36,083 nt of DNA from Bacteroidota bacterium. Its GTDB lineage: Bacteria > Bacteroidota > Bacteroidia > Bacteroidales > FEN-979. The translations under genes and the position numbers were made by a program. Positions within the stretch are counted from its first letter, which is position 1, and each line of letters opens with the position of its first letter. Below are positions 8,999 to 17,309 of this stretch, one piece after another. Under the pieces are notes generated by a model that was given only the letters and a program-made list of their open reading frames with translations, was not told the DNA's origin and searched no databases. The stretch covers positions 1 to 36,083 of the forward strand of contig JAPLDK010000008.1 in assembly GCA_026391775.1 (NCBI GenBank), given 5' to 3'.

Positions 8999-9511
8999 TT
9001 ATGATTCAGGTCTTGGTTGTTTAAGAAGTTTAGGATAAATAAAGAATTTCATCTCCGATTTTGAAGCAGGGATCTCTTCCCATTTGCCGGTTTTAAATGT
9101 AATGCAGACCACTGCGGATGTTGGCATATCGTCAATGCCGGGGTGAAGGAATAGATTTGAAAGCTGTGTGATCAGGGGGTTGTGGCCGATGATCATCAGT
9201 GAATTAACGTCATTTGAAGTTCCGTAAATCAGGTCAAGCAGCCTGTCGTAAGGCCCGTCGTATATCTTTCTGTCCTGAAGGATATGTTTAACGGGATATT
9301 CCAGGCAGGCAGCGATGATTTTGGCAGTTTCGTAGGCCCTGACTGCCTGGCTGGAAATCATCAGGTCGATTTTCACTCCCTCTTTGATGAGATAGTCTGC
9401 AACCAGCCTGGTCTTTGTCACTCCTTTGGTTAGAAGGGAGCGCTGGTCATCGGCAAGGCCGGGTGCGTCCCAGGAGGATTTGGCATGGCGGACCAGAAAG
9501 AGGGTTTTCAT
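8999..9511 (-). CDS. SixA-like histidine phosphatase family protein
   Basis: A small (170-residue) cytoplasmic phosphatase of the RHG/histidine-acid superfamily. The catalytic loop is LFLVRHAKSSW at the N-terminus, with R8 and H9 as the phosphate-binding arginine and nucleophilic histidine. The second histidine is in MIIGHNPLITQL. SixA of E. coli removes phosphate from histidine-phosphotransfer proteins, and this is the nearest named relative. The reading frame extends nine codons upstream to 9538, but that start overlaps the end of glyA. The internal ATG puts the RHAK motif at its usual place (residue 8), so 9511 is preferred. The gene lies between glyA and ppk1, with a 3-bp gap to ppk1. The physiological substrate is unknown. 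Confidence 0.85.
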   Translation of the reverse strand: MKTLFLVRHAKSSWDAPGLADDQRSLLTKGVTKTRLVADYLIKEGVKIDLMISSQAVRAYETAKIIAACLEYPVKHILQDRKIYDGPYDRLLDLIYGTSNDVNSLMIIGHNPLITQLSNLFLHPGIDDMPTSAVVCITFKTGKWEEIPASKSEMKFFIYPKLLKQPRPES

Positions 9512-9527
9512 GGTTTGTTTGTACTGA

Positions 9528-10808
9528 TCAGTATGCAAACAATGGATATTCTGCCATCATTTCATTGACTTTTTTCCTGACTTTCAGGATAAGGTCCTGG
9601 TTTTCAATATCGCTGATCACTTCGTCAATCATATCCACGATAAGGGGCATATGTTTTTCTTTCAGCCCTCTTGTTGTGATGGCAGGAGTTCCCACCCTCA
9701 GGCCGGAGGTCTGGAACGGCGAACGGCTGTCAAAGGGAACCATGTTCTTGTTTACAGTGATATCGGCCTGGACCAGTGTATTCTCAACCTGTTTTCCGCT
9801 GATGTTGGGGAATTTCTTTCTGAGGTCGATCAGCATCAGGTGGTTGTCGGTACCGCCGGAGATTACATGATACCCCTTGTCAACAAAGGCCTTTGACATA
9901 ACGGCAGCATTCTTTTTAACCTGTATAACATAATCCATATAGTCATCCGTCAGGGCTTCGAAGAAAGACACTGCCTTGGAGGCGATCACATGTTCCAGGG
10001 GGCCTCCCTGAATACCCGGAAATACGGCCGAATCCAGAAGCTGGGAGAACATCTTCACTTCGCCCTTGGGAGTTGTAAGCCCCCATGGGTTGGGGAAATC
10101 CTTGCCCATCATGATCATGCCACCTCTGGGTCCCCTGAGGGTTTTATGGGTAGTTGTAGTGACTACATGGCACCAGGGCATGGGGTCATTCAGCAGCCCT
10201 CTTGCAATGAGGCCTGCAGGGTGAGCTATATCGGCCATCAGGATTGCCCCGATCTTATCGGCGATCTCCCGCATCCTTTTATAATTCCAGTCACGGGAAT
10301 AGGCAGAAGCTCCTGCAATAATCAGTTTTGGCCTGACCTGCAGGGCCTGGGCCTCCATTTTATTATAATCAATAACGCCTGTGCTTTGTTCGACCTGGTA
10401 CCCTACCGCTTTGTAAAAGATACCCGAAGAGTTAACCGGGGAGCCATGAGAAAGGTGACCTCCGTGAGCAAGGTCAAGGCCCATAAACGTATCTCCCGGT
10501 TTTAAAACTGTCATAAGCACCGCCATATTAGCCTGGGCGCCCGAATGCGGCTGCACATTGGCCCATTCTGCATTGAACAGGGTTTTTGCCCTGTCAATTG
10601 CAAGCTGCTCAGATAAGTCAACGTTTTGGCAGCCTCCGTAATACCTTTTACCGGGATACCCCTCTGCGTATTTATTTGTAAGGCAAGACCCCATGGCCTT
10701 CAATACCTGGTCGCTGACGAAATTCTCGGATGCGATTAGTTCAATCCCGCTGTTCTGGCGGTGAAGCTCCTTTTTAATGATGTTAAAAAGTGCAGTATCT
10801 TTTTTCAT
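9528..10808 (-). CDS. glyA: Serine hydroxymethyltransferase
   Basis: A PLP enzyme interconverting serine plus tetrahydrofolate and glycine plus 5,10-methylene-tetrahydrofolate, the main cellular source of one-carbon units. At 426 residues it has the usual bacterial length. The PLP-binding lysine is K222 in [14 protein letters not shown]. Other landmarks are [13 protein letters not shown] (near 20-32), [15 protein letters not shown], the substrate-site [13 protein letters not shown] and the C-terminal [15 protein letters not shown]. It is the first gene of the minus-strand run continuing into sixA-like, ppk1 and ftsB-like genes, so its promoter is probably in the 138-bp gap before the divergent T9SS gene. 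Confidence 0.97.
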   Translation of the reverse strand: MKKDTALFNIIKKELHRQNSGIELIASENFVSDQVLKAMGSCLTNKYAEGYPGKRYYGGCQNVDLSEQLAIDRAKTLFNAEWANVQPHSGAQANMAVLMTVLKPGDTFMGLDLAHGGHLSHGSPVNSSGIFYKAVGYQVEQSTGVIDYNKMEAQALQVRPKLIIAGASAYSRDWNYKRMREIADKIGAILMADIAHPAGLIARGLLNDPMPWCHVVTTTTHKTLRGPRGGMIMMGKDFPNPWGLTTPKGEVKMFSQLLDSAVFPGIQGGPLEHVIASKAVSFFEALTDDYMDYVIQVKKNAAVMSKAFVDKGYHVISGGTDNHLMLIDLRKKFPNISGKQVENTLVQADITVNKNMVPFDSRSPFQTSGLRVGTPAITTRGLKEKHMPLIVDMIDEVISDIENQDLILKVRKKVNEMMAEYPLFAY

Positions 10809-10892
10809 TTTAAAAATTTTATTAATACACTAAGCGTTATGATTTAGCAATGAATTACAAAAGTATTAATTTTCCGGTAAATTGTTGATCTT

Positions 10893-10922
10893 TGCATCCT
10901 GCATCTTGCATCCTGCATCCTG
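10893..10922 (+). repeat. Heptamer tandem repeat upstream of T9SS type-B gene
   Basis: Four consecutive 7-base units, TGCATCC, TGCATCT, TGCATCC and TGCATCC, followed by TG. They lie in the 138-bp divergent gap between glyA (start 10808) and the secreted protein gene starting at 10947. The repeat ends about 25 bp before that start codon, in the expected leader or promoter region. Nothing else recognisable is in this gap. One imperfect unit (T for the second C) suggests the array is not freshly expanded. Confidence 0.85.
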
Positions 10923-10946
10923 AAACGTTCCGGCCAGCCTGTTTGA

Positions 10947-12110
10947 ATGAAAAAACTAAAGCTTATCCTGTTCCTCTTTTTATTTCCTCTCTGGTCATTT
11001 TCCCAGCTGAGTGCAGGCGTTGATGATACGGTCAACCCTGGCGTTCCTGTCACACTCACAGCTACTTATGGGATGGTGGGTATTGGGATCAATACTACGG
11101 ATGACGGAGTGGAAGGTCCCTTCCCGATCGGTTTCGAGTTCACTTTCTTCGGAGCGAAGTATACTCAGTTTTATGTTGGATCTAACGGCTGGGTGAGTTT
11201 TAGCCCAAACCCGAACGCCAAGGGAACACGAAAGCCGTTCAGTATTCCAACCACTGCTGATTATAACCCAAAGAACTGCATCCTGGGCCCCTTTATCGAC
11301 CTGAACCCCATCTCTGGCGGGAGTCCATATATCTTCTATCAGACAATTGGGAAAGACCCCAACCGAAGCCTTATCGTGATGTGGTGCGATTGTCCGATGT
11401 ATAACTGCCTCGACTCTGTTGCCACATTTCAGATCGTATTATATGAGGGCAGTAACACATTAGAGAACCATATTATGCGAAAACCATATTGTGACTGGTT
11501 TGACAATAAAGGGACCCTTGGTGTTCAGAACAGCAGTGGATATATTGGCTTCGCTGTACCCGGCTATAATGCCACAGCCTGGACTGTTAATAACATAGCA
11601 TGGAAATATACCCCCGCCACGGCCGACAGTTTCCAGGTGGCGCAAATCCCGTATGACCTCAAACCTCTTACACCTGGCAACAAGATCATTTACCACTGGT
11701 ACCAGGCCGGGAGCGAGGTTGCCGAGGGCCAGTCCATGGTAGTAACCCCGGGCGAAACGACTACCTACATCGCTTATGCTAAAATCTGCGCAGGGGATGA
11801 ATTTTATGATACGGTTACGGTATATGTCCATCAGAATATCCCAAATGCCTTTACACCCAACAATGATGGACTTAACGACAATTTCAAAATACTGGGGCTC
11901 CCTCCGGAAAACATTACCCGCTTCAATATTCAGATTTTCGACCGCTGGGGACATGTCGTATTTGAGTCAAACGACATTGAAAATAGCTGGGATGGTATAT
12001 GCAAAGGGAAACCCTGCCCGGCGGATGTCTATAACTGGGTGATATATTATGAAACCCGCAATAGAACCGACCCGATCTCCAACAAAGGGCAGGTGATGCT
12101 CATACGTTAG
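10947..12110 (+). CDS. Secreted protein with T9SS type-B (gliding motility-associated) sorting domain
   Basis: A 387-residue exported protein. The signal peptide is MKKLKLILFLFLFPLWSFSQ. Residues about 25-215 form a beta-rich domain (PIGFEFTFFGAKYTQFYVGS and SNGWVSFSPN) resembling the lectin/nidogen-like beta-sandwich often found in secreted Bacteroidota proteins. A PKD/Ig-like strand set follows (about 225-295). The last 90 residues are the type-B CTD: NAFTPNNDGLNDNF, FNIQIFDRWGHVVFES, then NSWDGICKGKPCPADVY and a terminal QVMLIR. The type-B CTD directs passage through PorU/T9SS and surface attachment or release. The last 11 bp overlap the convergent hybrid kinase gene. The ligand is unknown. 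Confidence 0.9.
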   Translation: MKKLKLILFLFLFPLWSFSQLSAGVDDTVNPGVPVTLTATYGMVGIGINTTDDGVEGPFPIGFEFTFFGAKYTQFYVGSNGWVSFSPNPNAKGTRKPFSIPTTADYNPKNCILGPFIDLNPISGGSPYIFYQTIGKDPNRSLIVMWCDCPMYNCLDSVATFQIVLYEGSNTLENHIMRKPYCDWFDNKGTLGVQNSSGYIGFAVPGYNATAWTVNNIAWKYTPATADSFQVAQIPYDLKPLTPGNKIIYHWYQAGSEVAEGQSMVVTPGETTTYIAYAKICAGDEFYDTVTVYVHQNIPNAFTPNNDGLNDNFKILGLPPENITRFNIQIFDRWGHVVFESNDIENSWDGICKGKPCPADVYNWVIYYETRNRTDPISNKGQVMLIR

Positions 12111-13668
12111 CCTGATTTCCGAATACGTGGTTAAGCAATAAGGTAAGTTGATCTTTATTGAATGGTTTGGCCAGGTAGTGGTTTGCTCCTTTCTTAAGTA
12201 TTGCTTCCTTTTCCTGTTGCAGGGTGTATCCGGTGACAGCAATAATTGGAGTCGTAAAATATTCCGGTTTCTGCCGTATCTGTTCTATTGCTTCACCTCC
12301 ATCCATTCCGGGCCCCAGGTTTATATCCATCAGTATACAGTCGTACCTGTTTTTGTTCGTCAGATCAATGGCCGACAGCCCGTCTTTGGCAATATCCAGC
12401 TTGTAATCTTTTTTCAGAAACAACCTTACAAGGTCAATGTTCGCATCATTATCCTCAACCAGAAGTAGGAGAGGAGCATCAGGGGCGTTTTCCTGCCGTT
12501 TCACCTTGCCTCCGGGTTTGGCATCGGTTTTCTCTTTGCCGGCAGCAGTTCCGGTCCCGGCCGGTATGATCAATGTGAAAGTTGATCCTTTCCCTACCTC
12601 ACTTTCAACTTTCAACCTGCAGCTGAGAAGATGTATGCTTTTTCTTGTGATGGAAAGACCGAGCCCGCTGCCTTCGTAAGGCCTGTTATACCCTTCACTG
12701 GCTTGCCTGAATTCCTCGAAGATCATTTCCTGTTTTTCGGCAGGGATCCCTATTCCCGTATCACTGATGCTGATGATAATGTCTTCGGATGAAGTTGCCC
12801 CGCTCTTAAGCAGGACATCGATTTCTCCTGTATTTGTGAATTTAACCGCGTTGTCAAGAATATTCAGAACGGAGGTCTGCAAAAGATGATCGTCCGACTG
12901 AATAAATACGCCTGTTTCGATCCTGCAATTCACGGTCAGTTGCTTTTGTTTTGCCAATTCCCTGATACTTTCAACGGAATCTTCAAGAAGTGCTGAAAGG
13001 TTAACGTTCACCAGGTTCAGGCTATATCCCGAATCCAACTGGGCAAATGTCACAATTGAATTCAGCGTTCGCATAAGCCGTTTTGCCGACGTGAGAATAT
13101 GGTTTGCCATTCCTTTCTGTGAATCGTCGGTAATGGTTGAACGAAGTATCTCTGTAAATCCTAGTATGCCGTTCATCGGAGTGCGGAACTCATGGCTCAT
13201 ATTAGCAAGAAGCGATGATTTCACCCTGCTTGATTCTTCAGCGGCAAGTTTGGCAACGATCAGCTCCTGCTGGGCCTGTTTCTTTTCTATCCTCACCTGC
13301 ATTTCTTCAAGTTCCCTCATGATTGCAGGACCGAGCCTGTTCAGAGCACTCTTCATCATGTAATCGTTGGCCCCGCCTTTCATTATGCTTACCGCAAGGT
13401 CCTCACCCACTGTTCCGGAAACAAGAATGAACGGAATATCAAGATTCCTTGATTTAAAGATTTTCAAAGCTTCCTGCCCGCTGAACCCGGGCATGGCGTA
13501 ATCGGAGATCACAATGTCCCAGCCCCCTTTGTCCAGTTCCGCTTCCATGTCGGGCCTGGTCTTAACCCTGACATGGTCAACTTCAAACCCATCCTTTTTC
13601 AACTGCCTTATCACAAGCAGGGCATCGGTTTCATCATCCTCAACCAGCAACAGCTTGATCTTTGTCAT
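12100..13668 (-). CDS. Hybrid response regulator/histidine kinase (REC-HisKA-HATPase-REC)
   Basis: A 522-residue cytoplasmic phosphorelay protein without transmembrane segments. An N-terminal receiver (about 4-122) has acidic pocket ED(10-11) and phospho-acceptor D56 in DIVISDYAMPG. A short coiled linker leads to HisKA with H159 in NMSHEFRTPMNG. The HATPase has N-box LNILDNAVKF (268-277), DTGIGIP (303-309) and GSGLGLS (333-339). A second receiver (about 400-518) has D448 in CILMDINLGPGMDG and the conserved KPF near the end. No DNA-binding or enzymatic output domain is present. The gene begins 18 bp after the propeller sensor kinase stop, so the two are likely co-transcribed partners in one phosphorelay. 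Confidence 0.93.
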   Translation of the reverse strand: MTKIKLLLVEDDETDALLVIRQLKKDGFEVDHVRVKTRPDMEAELDKGGWDIVISDYAMPGFSGQEALKIFKSRNLDIPFILVSGTVGEDLAVSIMKGGANDYMMKSALNRLGPAIMRELEEMQVRIEKKQAQQELIVAKLAAEESSRVKSSLLANMSHEFRTPMNGILGFTEILRSTITDDSQKGMANHILTSAKRLMRTLNSIVTFAQLDSGYSLNLVNVNLSALLEDSVESIRELAKQKQLTVNCRIETGVFIQSDDHLLQTSVLNILDNAVKFTNTGEIDVLLKSGATSSEDIIISISDTGIGIPAEKQEMIFEEFRQASEGYNRPYEGSGLGLSITRKSIHLLSCRLKVESEVGKGSTFTLIIPAGTGTAAGKEKTDAKPGGKVKRQENAPDAPLLLLVEDNDANIDLVRLFLKKDYKLDIAKDGLSAIDLTNKNRYDCILMDINLGPGMDGGEAIEQIRQKPEYFTTPIIAVTGYTLQQEKEAILKKGANHYLAKPFNKDQLTLLLNHVFGNQANV

Positions 13669-13686
13669 GTCCCAAGGATTAATTTG

Positions 13687-16600
13687 TTATACGCCCGAAT
13701 CTAATGTGAAATAGAAAGTGGTACCTTCTCCCGAAGCACTTTCAGCCCAGATCAGACCTCCGTGTTTCAGAATGATCCGTTTGACTGTGGCCAGGCCAAT
13801 GCCGGTTCCAGTGAACTGGTCATCGCTGTGGAGCCTTTGAAACGGAGTGAAAAGCCTTTCGTAATAAGACATATCGAACCCCACCCCATTATCCCTGATC
13901 AGGTAAACAGTTTTCCCATCCTTGATCATGCGGCTGAATTCGATTACCGATTCTTTTTCTTTTCCTGAGTATTTCCAGGCGTTGTCGAAGAGATTCTGGA
14001 AAGCGATGCGCAATAATTTAGGGTCGCAATATTCAAGCAGGCCTTCCTGGATCATCAGTCGCACTTTACGATGGGGATTGAGTTTTTTTATCTCCTGGTT
14101 GATCTCCAACGCCATATCACTGATATTGACCTGCATTTTATCGATATCATGACGCACTATCCTTGAAAGCTTCAGCAATTCATCGATAAGCACATTCATC
14201 GACCCTGCTGATTCAGTGATCTTCTTCAGAAAATCCTTTTCAGTGTCATCGAGGCTTGAGAAATAATCCTCAATAAATGCCCTGGTAATGCTGTCTATTC
14301 TGCGCACAGGCCCTTTCAGGTCATGGGAAACGGAATATGAAAATGCTTCAAGTTCCTTATTCGCAGCTTCCAGCTGTGCAGTGCGGTTGACCACTTTCTG
14401 TTCCAGCAGTTCATTAAGTTTCCTGATCTCCTCGGTCCGGGCGATGACCAAGGCTTCCAGCTCCTTATCACGGAGGTAACGGATACGGTATTTAATAGTG
14501 AGGCTGATCAATCCGAAGCCTGCAAGTATACACAATACAACAAACCACCAGGTTTGATAGAAAAAAGGAAGCACATGGATTTTTATTCTTGCTATTGCCG
14601 GGGATGATTCACCTAAGGTATTGAAACCCTGAACCTCAAACGTATATTCGCCAGGAGGAACATTTGTGTAATACGCTGTCCGTCGTCTGCCGGCCATATT
14701 CCAACCCAGGTCAAAACCTGAGAGTCGATAACGGAATGTCAGCCGCTCCGGCAAAATAAATGAGGGAGCCGTATAATGGATTTCCATCCTCATCATACCT
14801 GGATTAACCTCATAAATGTCCTGATTCCCAAGAAATTTATTGTTGATAAGAACAGAGTCAATGATCGGAGATAAATTGAAACTATGTAAAAAGAAGGTCT
14901 TAGGGTCAAAAATTGCAATTCCATTCGAACCCGGATAACAAAATTGACCACTACGTAGCTTACATGCTCCCGGAAACAGGCCGATGTTCAGGCCTGAGAA
15001 ATCTATTCCGTCAATAAATGAAATAGTATTGCAATAAACAGGGACTGACTTCTCGTGTAATGCTTGCCGTAAGTTGTTCATTTTCATTATATATAAACCG
15101 TTGGAGCCAGCAACCCATATGTGTCCTGATCCATCTTCAAACATATAACCTATGGTCCTTGAGAGTTGGTCAGTGACCACCCGTGTAAAGGTTTCTGTTT
15201 CGGTATTCATATGCATCAGGCCGTTTTCGCTTGTACCTATCCATATATTGTCAAGCGAATCCAGGTGCAATCCGGTGATAAAATTATCCGGAAGACCCTG
15301 CTTTGTCCAAAAGGATTTGATTTTTCCGTCTTTGATCTTTGCCAGTCCTCCATCCTGGGTGCCTACCCACATAGACCCCTTACGGTCTTCAAGAAAACTA
15401 TTGACTTTATTACTTGGTAAACCATCCTTCATAGTCAGAATAGTAGAAATCTTGCCATCTTTCATGATGAGAATACCTTTTTCAGTTCCAATCCATATTC
15501 TGCCATCTTTTGCAGTATATAATGCAAAATAATATGTACATTTTATACCATTTAGTTCTTTAAACAATACAGTTGAATGTCCATCGAATTTCACCAGAAC
15601 GCCCTGTCTTCCAATCCATATATTTTTTTGTTTATCAATAGTAATCGAATAAACCGGGCCATTCCCAACAGGTATTTTTAAACGCAGATTTTCAATTTTC
15701 CCATCTTTGATCCTGTCAAGACCTCCCGTTGCATTTCCAACTATCACACTGCCGTCAGAAGACTCAACTATAGCCGTGACACAATCGCCAGACAGCCCGT
15801 TTTTGGAATTAAATATAGAAATCGGAACAGTTCTGATCCTTGCAAGCCCTTCAGCGATTGTTCCTGCCCAGAGATTCCCTTCCATATCCTTGAATACTGC
15901 CGGAATAAGATTCGTTTTAAGTCGCTTTTTGGTATCAAGCAGTTCTGTTTTACCCGTTGTTGTATTAAGAAGGATCACACCCTGGCCTTCAGTTGCAATT
16001 GCAATAATGTTTTGATTAAAACCCGTGATTTGCCTTATGCAGCTTCTTATGGAACCCTGCGTATCTTTCCACTCATTGATGATTCCATTCTTCAGGTTAA
16101 ACAGATGTCCGTCATCACTGCCAATCCATAACGTATTTGTAGAATCCATCCATAGACCATTGATGTTCTGATGGGTCAGGCCTTCCGCCTGACTGTACTT
16201 TATGATTTTATCCTTCGTGACAAGACAAAGTCCATTGTCAGTCCCAATCCATACTTCATGGGCCTTTCCCTTGCAAATCACATTTATGTTTTTATCGGAA
16301 AGGCCTTCACTGATATGGAAAGGTGGGGAAGTGCCACGATTGTATCTGATTACACCGTCTCCGGAAAGCCCTATCCAAAGGTTATGATCGGAATCTTCAG
16401 AAATTGCCGTTATGTCTTTATTCAGGAAAGTATTTTCAGAATCAAGAATGCTCCAATGCCGGTTCTTATATGCAAGTATCAGCCCTTGTTTGAACCCAGC
16501 CAGCAAAGTGCTGTCATGGGTAATGTACATGCCACCACAATCAAAGTTTTTGAAAAGGCTTTTGTCATTTTCATTAAGATATGTAAAGTTTATTCCGTCG

Positions 16601-16818
16601 AACATGTAAAGGCCAAACTCATTGCCAAGCCATAGATAACCGTCCGGAGTCTGAGCAATATGGTAAACACTCCCAGGGGCACCGTTACCGGGTTGCCAGT
16701 TTCTTATGTCATAGGAGCATCCGGAAATTTTACTCAGATTTTTCTGACTATAAACGGATAGTGTTTGAAAAATGATAATAAACACCAACATTAGCATAGC
16801 ATATAAACGGCGGCACAT
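13687..16818 (-). CDS. Two-component-regulator-propeller sensor histidine kinase
   Basis: A 1043-residue membrane sensor. The signal/anchor is MCRRLYAMLMLVFIIIFQTL. A long periplasmic sensor follows, in which at least ten Reg_prop propeller repeats are visible (for example LWLGNEFGLYMFDG, VWIGTDNGLCLV, IWIGTEKGILIMKDG and MWVGTQDGGLAKIKDG). It is closed by a Y_Y_Y domain (about 690-755, FRYRLSGFDLGW and YTFEVQGFN). One transmembrane helix (about 763-782) and a coiled coil lead to HisKA with H832 in SVSHDLKGPVRR. The HATPase has NLFDNAWKY, RDNGVGFD and GTGIGLATV. Relatives (HTCS proteins) sense oligosaccharides in polysaccharide-utilisation loci, but those end in receiver plus AraC; this one stops after the kinase. 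Output therefore probably passes to the adjacent hybrid protein. Confidence 0.93.
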   Translation of the reverse strand: MCRRLYAMLMLVFIIIFQTLSVYSQKNLSKISGCSYDIRNWQPGNGAPGSVYHIAQTPDGYLWLGNEFGLYMFDGINFTYLNENDKSLFKNFDCGGMYITHDSTLLAGFKQGLILAYKNRHWSILDSENTFLNKDITAISEDSDHNLWIGLSGDGVIRYNRGTSPPFHISEGLSDKNINVICKGKAHEVWIGTDNGLCLVTKDKIIKYSQAEGLTHQNINGLWMDSTNTLWIGSDDGHLFNLKNGIINEWKDTQGSIRSCIRQITGFNQNIIAIATEGQGVILLNTTTGKTELLDTKKRLKTNLIPAVFKDMEGNLWAGTIAEGLARIRTVPISIFNSKNGLSGDCVTAIVESSDGSVIVGNATGGLDRIKDGKIENLRLKIPVGNGPVYSITIDKQKNIWIGRQGVLVKFDGHSTVLFKELNGIKCTYYFALYTAKDGRIWIGTEKGILIMKDGKISTILTMKDGLPSNKVNSFLEDRKGSMWVGTQDGGLAKIKDGKIKSFWTKQGLPDNFITGLHLDSLDNIWIGTSENGLMHMNTETETFTRVVTDQLSRTIGYMFEDGSGHIWVAGSNGLYIMKMNNLRQALHEKSVPVYCNTISFIDGIDFSGLNIGLFPGACKLRSGQFCYPGSNGIAIFDPKTFFLHSFNLSPIIDSVLINNKFLGNQDIYEVNPGMMRMEIHYTAPSFILPERLTFRYRLSGFDLGWNMAGRRRTAYYTNVPPGEYTFEVQGFNTLGESSPAIARIKIHVLPFFYQTWWFVVLCILAGFGLISLTIKYRIRYLRDKELEALVIARTEEIRKLNELLEQKVVNRTAQLEAANKELEAFSYSVSHDLKGPVRRIDSITRAFIEDYFSSLDDTEKDFLKKITESAGSMNVLIDELLKLSRIVRHDIDKMQVNISDMALEINQEIKKLNPHRKVRLMIQEGLLEYCDPKLLRIAFQNLFDNAWKYSGKEKESVIEFSRMIKDGKTVYLIRDNGVGFDMSYYERLFTPFQRLHSDDQFTGTGIGLATVKRIILKHGGLIWAESASGEGTTFYFTLDSGV

Positions 16819-16945
16819 GGAAAAATTTATTAATTTATTTACAAATCAAAGATATAACTATTTAATTTTTTTGACAAAAAATATTGCTTTTTACAGAATG
16901 TTACTTATTTTTATGGTGAAATTACTAACCCTAAAATTTGATCGT
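16819..16945. promoter_or_regulatory. AT-rich divergent intergenic region
   Basis: A 127-bp, strongly AT-rich gap between the sensor kinase gene (leftward) and the 105-residue protein gene (rightward). It must contain both promoters if the two genes are transcribed separately. A TTGACA-like stretch lies near 16870, but I could not place a convincing Bacteroidota TAnnTTTG box at proper spacing for either gene. The location is inferred from gene layout only. Confidence 0.35.
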
Positions 16946-17263
16946 ATGGCAACTGGAAAAATTACAATTCACATCCAACAAGGGGGACAAACTCAGGTGG
17001 CGGCTGAAAAATTTACGATTGATTTTAACACTTATCGTCCTGGCGATGTTATTCAGCTCGTATACCTGAATGGTGCGAATGCTCCAGCGGGAGGGGGAAC
17101 AACAATCTGGAAAATGGGTAGATGTATTACCCCCGCTGGCAATCCAAATCCATTACCCGGAGCTCTTCTGGCCGAATGCCAATTTTTCAGCGATCCTGTG
17201 AATGGCCTTACGGCTGCTTGTGAAGTATTCCTTGTAGAAAAGGTACTTCCACATGTAATTTAA
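16946..17263 (+). CDS. Uncharacterised 105-residue protein
   Basis: No family is recognised. The chosen start (MATGKITIHIQ) gives 105 residues. The frame is open back to 16772, but that extension would run antisense across the first codons of the divergent sensor kinase and is lysine/asparagine/isoleucine-rich, like non-coding AT-rich DNA. A start at 16913 (MVKLLTLKFD) is the other option. The protein has no signal peptide or membrane segment. It begins with alternating beta-like residues (KITIHIQQGG, then KFTIDFNTYRPGDVIQLVYL). It has a glycine/proline-rich middle (NAPAGGGTTIW, then ITPAGNPNPLPGA) and three cysteines. It is divergent from the sensor kinase with 127 bp between, and converges on the esterase gene, separated by a small hairpin. 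Confidence 0.6.
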   Translation: MATGKITIHIQQGGQTQVAAEKFTIDFNTYRPGDVIQLVYLNGANAPAGGGTTIWKMGRCITPAGNPNPLPGALLAECQFFSDPVNGLTAACEVFLVEKVLPHVI

Positions 17264-17293
17264 CAGGGTATTACCTGGGGGTTTTAGGGTATT

Positions 17294-17308
17294 CCGGATC
17301 ACATCCGG
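17294..17308. terminator. Small hairpin between convergent genes
   Basis: A perfect 6-bp inverted repeat, CCGGAT-CAC-ATCCGG, fills the gap between the stop of the 105-residue protein gene (17263) and the stop of the leftward esterase gene (17310). On the plus strand it is followed by the weakly T-rich CTTATTTA. The position suits a bidirectional terminator, though the U-tract is poor on both strands. Confidence 0.4.
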
Positions 17309-17309
17309 C

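Noticed and set aside
16772-16945. Longer 163-residue version of the 105-residue gene starting at 16772
   Set aside because: The extra N-terminus overlaps antisense with the start of the sensor kinase and has a lysine/asparagine/isoleucine-rich make-up typical of AT-rich non-coding DNA.
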